A stretch of 64,000 bases of DNA from Anarhynchus alexandrinus (lineage: Eukaryota; Chordata; Aves; Charadriiformes; Charadriidae). Positions 60,103 to 64,000 of this stretch are shown one piece after another (within the stretch, counting starts at the first letter, position 1; each line of letters begins with the position of its first letter). Below the pieces are notes generated by a model. It searched no databases, was not told the DNA's origin, and saw only the letters and a program-made list of their open reading frames with translations. A program made the position numbers and the translations under genes. The stretch covers positions 2,441,225-2,505,224 of the forward strand of contig VUYV01000046.1 in the NCBI GenBank assembly GCA_008711295.1, in the 5' to 3' direction.

Positions 60103-63100
60103 ATAATACAGATAAATGACATGAATAACTTATGTAGCAAAACTTTTTTCCTACCCCACTGCATGCAAATGCTATTTTTAGAACCACATTTCTGACTCGT
60201 GTTTTTGAATCCAAAATTGCCCTTTTGTATTTAGCATCCCATAGCCATTAAAGACCTATTTTCTTGGGAAAATAGTATATAACAAAGGCATTTCATGCAG
60301 GTTTTCCTTACAGCTGATTAGACATCCTTTGTATTTAGGATATGCTTATAACTGCAAGTCTGCTTGAAAGGAAAGACTTGATTCTGGATAAAAAATTTGG
60401 CCCTAACTGGTGCCTGGCATGCCTCAGGATTACTTTGCAGCATACCTGGAAGGCAATGATTAGTGGCTTAACTTGTTGCTGAAGACCTTAGTGTGTTGTG
60501 AAGCACACCCTGGTCTACGCACCCAGCCTACGTGCAAACACGTGTTTAGGATGTGGTTACCTTGTAGTTGTGGCAAGCTTTGCTCTCTGCTGGGGCACAG
60601 ATGGAGTGTTAGAGGTTTGGCTAGGTTATGACTCAAGAAAAAGTAGTACCCAAATCCCTTGGGTACCTAGGAAACCTTCTTTCTATTCTGGTAATGCTGT
60701 CCCAGCTCTGCTTAGCTGCCTCCTACTGAAATGTACAGACTGTGTCTGAATTCAGCAAACTTTTGGTCAAGCTTTAAGGAAGGTTGTACTTCTGTGGGAA
60801 ACAAAGTACAAAGTAGGTGATGTTGAACCCATAAATGAGAGCAGAGAACTACGTATGCCGCTTACAAGAAAGGAAAGGAAGGTGAAGGTGGATTGAATAA
60901 TGACAAATGAATGAGAGAAACTGATAGATGAACAATGAGAATTTAGAACAGCTGGACATCAAGCAATACCCTAACTCCCATGGTGGCTGCCAAAACAGCC
61001 ATATGAATATTCCTTAAAAATTAGGAGCTAAGATAACAGGAAAGGTAACAAGATAAATTATTTTGGGATTACCAAGCAACTAATTATTAAGAAATTGTAC
61101 CCTGTTTCTACCAAGAAACCAAATTTAATCTGTTCAGTATTTTAAAATGTAACACATTGGTCTCATATGGTAGAATAGATCTGCATTCAGCTGTTTTTCA
61201 TGTAAAGATGAGACTATTTTGTAATATATATTTATTCATGAGTTAGATGTCATTATGCACTTCTCTAACAGCTAGTTTAAAAATAAAATTTTGTATAGAG
61301 ACTGTGCATCAAACTGAGGTAGCCCTTGAACATGGAGCAGAAAAAGGAGCAGAAATACTGCCTTGATTTCAGATTAAAAATCATCTTAAATTTGTTTTTT
61401 AATACATTGACTAATATTAATTGTGCAATTCCATAGCACTTGTGTTTTTGAAGAAGTCATATATTTTACTGTATGAGTGATAAAAGTGTATGTCCTGGGA
61501 AGAATTCAAAGCTTGGAAACAGAGAGAATCTGAATGTAGACTTCGACATATACATATAGGATTATAGAGTGCTTCAGTTTGGGCAGCTTAACCAGAAGGT
61601 TGCTATATTTCTATTTATTTTACCTTAGGCATTACATGCAATCAACACTTGACAAACACTAAAAACATCAGTGATGTCAGTTAGATGTTTGAGACATATT
61701 AATTCAATCAGCCCTATTCATAAAGAGTGATGTTGTCCTGACGTGGCATAGAATTGATATATTTCCTAAGTGCAAAGATTTGTAATAATACATGATATTA
61801 TAATTTAAAAATTAAAATAAAATAAAAATATATAATGAAAGCACAAACCCACTTTTTTTTAAAGAAAATATCTGCAAGAGTGAGAAGATACAGCTGGCCG
61901 GCTCCTTAGACGATAGCAGGACAAGGACAAGTATTTAAAAATCTTCAGTTAAGGTTTCATCTTCAGTTAAGCTTTCCAGTGCAATTTGAAAGATGGAGTT
62001 GAAGGTGCAGTGCTAGGTTTGTGGAGTAGTTTTCTTGTGGAGTAAAAGTGTAGTACGGGATCAAGCTACTTATGTTAATGCATTAGAGAAGAGATTATTA
62101 AAGGCTGGACCATGACCCAAATGGCTTCCAAGCTTGAAATAAATTAGGATGGTTTTTGTTTTACTGCAAGTGGAGTCACAAGCAGAAGGGAGATAGAAAT
62201 TTCTGCCCTAAAGCCTCACTAAGAAAAATAAAACTGTTTCCTAAATTCCTGCTTACTTGTACATCTCTAATTTGAAAAGTAATACCTTGTTTTCCACAGT
62301 ATAAATCACTTCTTTGTACCAGATTGTTCTTGCTCATGCTGAGTAGTAACTATTTAAATATCTCTACAGATGTCAACAGCTTTATGTGAGATTAAAATAC
62401 CACCTGACTTCCTGCAGGTATCACACTATGACCTAAGTATGCACATTTAAAAATAGCATACAAATTATTAAGATTCCAAGGTCTTTCAGGACAAAAAAAA
62501 TAGAAGGTATTTTTTTCCTCTTTTGGTTTTTTTTTTTCCCCTTCATTTCTACTGTGGAGAAATTTATTAATAAAGGGAACGAACTGATAGAGGTTTTGTT
62601 ACCCTTAAATGTCTTCAATGTTCCATCTTCTAAGTGCAGTCATGGTTTATAAGAGTCTATTACCAATTTGCAATGTTTCTGTTAAAGTGGATGCTCAAAT
62701 GCACAGCCCAGTGGAGCTAAATGGATGTGGAGGCAATACTGTTCCTAAATGTTTCTTGAATTGATGGGTAGACTGGGAAAAAAAGAAAAGAAAAAAGTGA
62801 ACACAAATTATACATGACCACATAATTAAAAAATGTACATAAATTTGCAAACGAGAGCTGAAGGAACAGCATAACAAAATCAGATTAACCCTTTATTGAA
62901 ATACCATCAAATATATAATAAACAATTTTATACTATATACAAGAGGTTGTAAAAAGGAGAAAGTGACAGTTTCTAGATCTATAAGAAAAACACTTGTTTT
63001 GCTCTAGGTATGACATTACAGTATTTTTTCAGTGCCAAAATAAATAATAACATATGGGTGCAGGTGAGTTGGACCAAGGACCGGTGTAATTTAGTGCCTT

Positions 63101-63382
63101 GTATACAGAAAGACCATCCTATATGATACTTTCTCTGAGCACTCTTCCAGCCTCCAGTGGTTTGCTGCTGAGAAAGTTCCTGAGTAAGAGTTAGTACCTT
63201 GCTGCTTCATCATTCTGATGGATTTCTCCCCCATGAGCTTGACCAGCAGTTTGTAGTCAAACAGGTTTTTTTCAGATTCTGCCAGAAATAAGTAAGAATA
63301 CTGGATTTTTTTCCTCCAATTAGCTCCAATTACTCCTGAGTTTTCCCAGAGCAGGCCTATCAGATAGGTGTGAGGTGATCTA
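60103..63382. other. Single-copy AT-rich non-coding DNA
   Basis: About 3.3 kb with no recognised transposon. Very AT-rich around 61780-61870. No exon or RNA gene is supported. Confidence 0.45.
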
Positions 63383-63660
63383 CTCAAGTTGTGCCTCAAG
63401 TTGTGCCAGGGGCTGTTTAGCTTGGATATTAGGAAAAAAACGCACCTTCACTAAGAGGGTTATCAAACATTGGAAGAGGCTGCCCAGGGAAGTGGAGGTA
63501 TTTAAAAGACGGGTAGATGTGGTCCTGAGGGACATGGTTTAGTGGTGGACTTGGCAGTGTTAAGTTTCTGGTTGAACTCAATGATCTTAAAGGTCCCTTC
63601 CAATCTGGATGATTCTATGATTCTACTGCCTTCTATGATTCTATGATTCTACTGCCTTCT
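63383..63660 (+). mobile_element. CR1 3' end of an older subfamily
   Basis: Plus-strand CR1 with a 12-base tandem duplication CTCAAGTTGTGC at its start (63383-63406). Then come AGGCTGCCCAGGGAAGTGGA, GACATGGTTTAGTGGTGGAC and CTCAATGATCTTAAAGGTCC, and the tail. Between GAAGTGGA and GGTATTT about 20 bases usual for CR1 appear to be missing. The tail contains a 26-base unit at 63615-63640, partly repeated to 63660 (CTATGATTCTACTGCC). No open frame survives. Confidence 0.9.
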
Positions 63661-64000
63661 GCACATCCCTATAGATAATCTTTGTCATCCTTATCTAGTG
63701 ATCATTCCATGCCATCCCTCTATTTCTCCACTTCTTACTAAACTTTCAATATATTCCTTCTTCTTATACTCCCCAATCCATTTTCTTCTGATATTTTAAA
63801 TGTTTCTAATCATTCTTCTATACTGTATAACACTTTTTGGTTCCTTGTGTTTCCCTCTTTACCCTCTCTGTTATTTGACATTTCTAATTACTTCATTAGT
63901 GAATGAAGATGGTATTTTGAAAACAAAAAAAAAGTTCTCATTACTGGAGATGTTAAAGGGAAAATATGTACAAAAGCTGCCCAAGACCTTCTGACCATTT
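63661..64000. other. Single-copy non-coding DNA at window end
   Basis: 340 bases, AT-rich. A 64-codon frame at 63800-63994 is hydrophobic at its start but has no recognisable family; chance is likely. Confidence 0.4.

Noticed and set aside
1..64000. CRISPR arrays, bacterial operons, phage or toxin-antitoxin systems
   Set aside because: No regularly spaced repeats, no ribosome-binding-site-led frames and no gene density of that kind; the CR1 and LTR content is that of a bird genome.

Overview
This window looks like bird nuclear DNA: AT-rich, gene-poor and carrying many CR1 non-LTR retrotransposon copies. The CR1 copies are 5'-truncated and end in the typical short-period tail (variants of ATTCTATG). 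Two related solo LTRs of avian ERVL-like type are also present. I found no host protein-coding gene, no exon I can defend, no tRNA or rRNA gene, no CRISPR array and no bacterial operon structure. Nearly all open frames over 100 codons are CR1 reverse-transcriptase remnants, simple repeats or chance frames. The window is best read as intergenic or deep intronic sequence. Layout: 1-2060 holds a tandem 0.48-kb duplication with a single-N junction, then a young CR1 copy. 2061-17435 is mostly single-copy AT-rich DNA with two old minus-strand CR1 tails (5894-6170 and 12235-12946), a 69-base pyrimidine tract and a palindromic POU-type site. 17436-24643 holds a CR1 tail, a small CpG-containing patch with a TATA-like box, a 576-bp minus-strand solo LTR, a 1-kb CR1 with a 323-codon open frame including the FADD catalytic motif, and a suspicious CR1 fragment ending at a single N. 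24644-39434 holds a 79-base CCTCT-type tract, a convergent inverted pair of same-subfamily CR1s (29635-30437 minus and 38278-39434 plus), a candidate third LTR (33907-34245), and a 118-N assembly gap inside the second CR1. 39435-48360 has three related minus-strand CR1 3' ends and one plus-strand one. 48361-57029 is the longest stretch in which I recognise no transposon. 57030-64000 has a very old CR1/L3-like copy, an old CR1 split by a 570-bp solo LTR, and a CR1 tail with a small tandem duplication. How the parts relate: nothing here forms a pathway. The window records successive retrotransposition: old CR1 families, later solo LTRs (one nested in an old CR1), and younger CR1 subfamilies with long open frames. 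The three places with N all coincide with repeats, and at least two look like assembly artefacts. The most useful leads are the nested LTR, the N-junction anomalies, the POU-type palindrome, the CpG/TATA patch and some transposon-free segments that could be conserved regulatory DNA. Family assignments come from pattern recognition; no alignment or database search was run.
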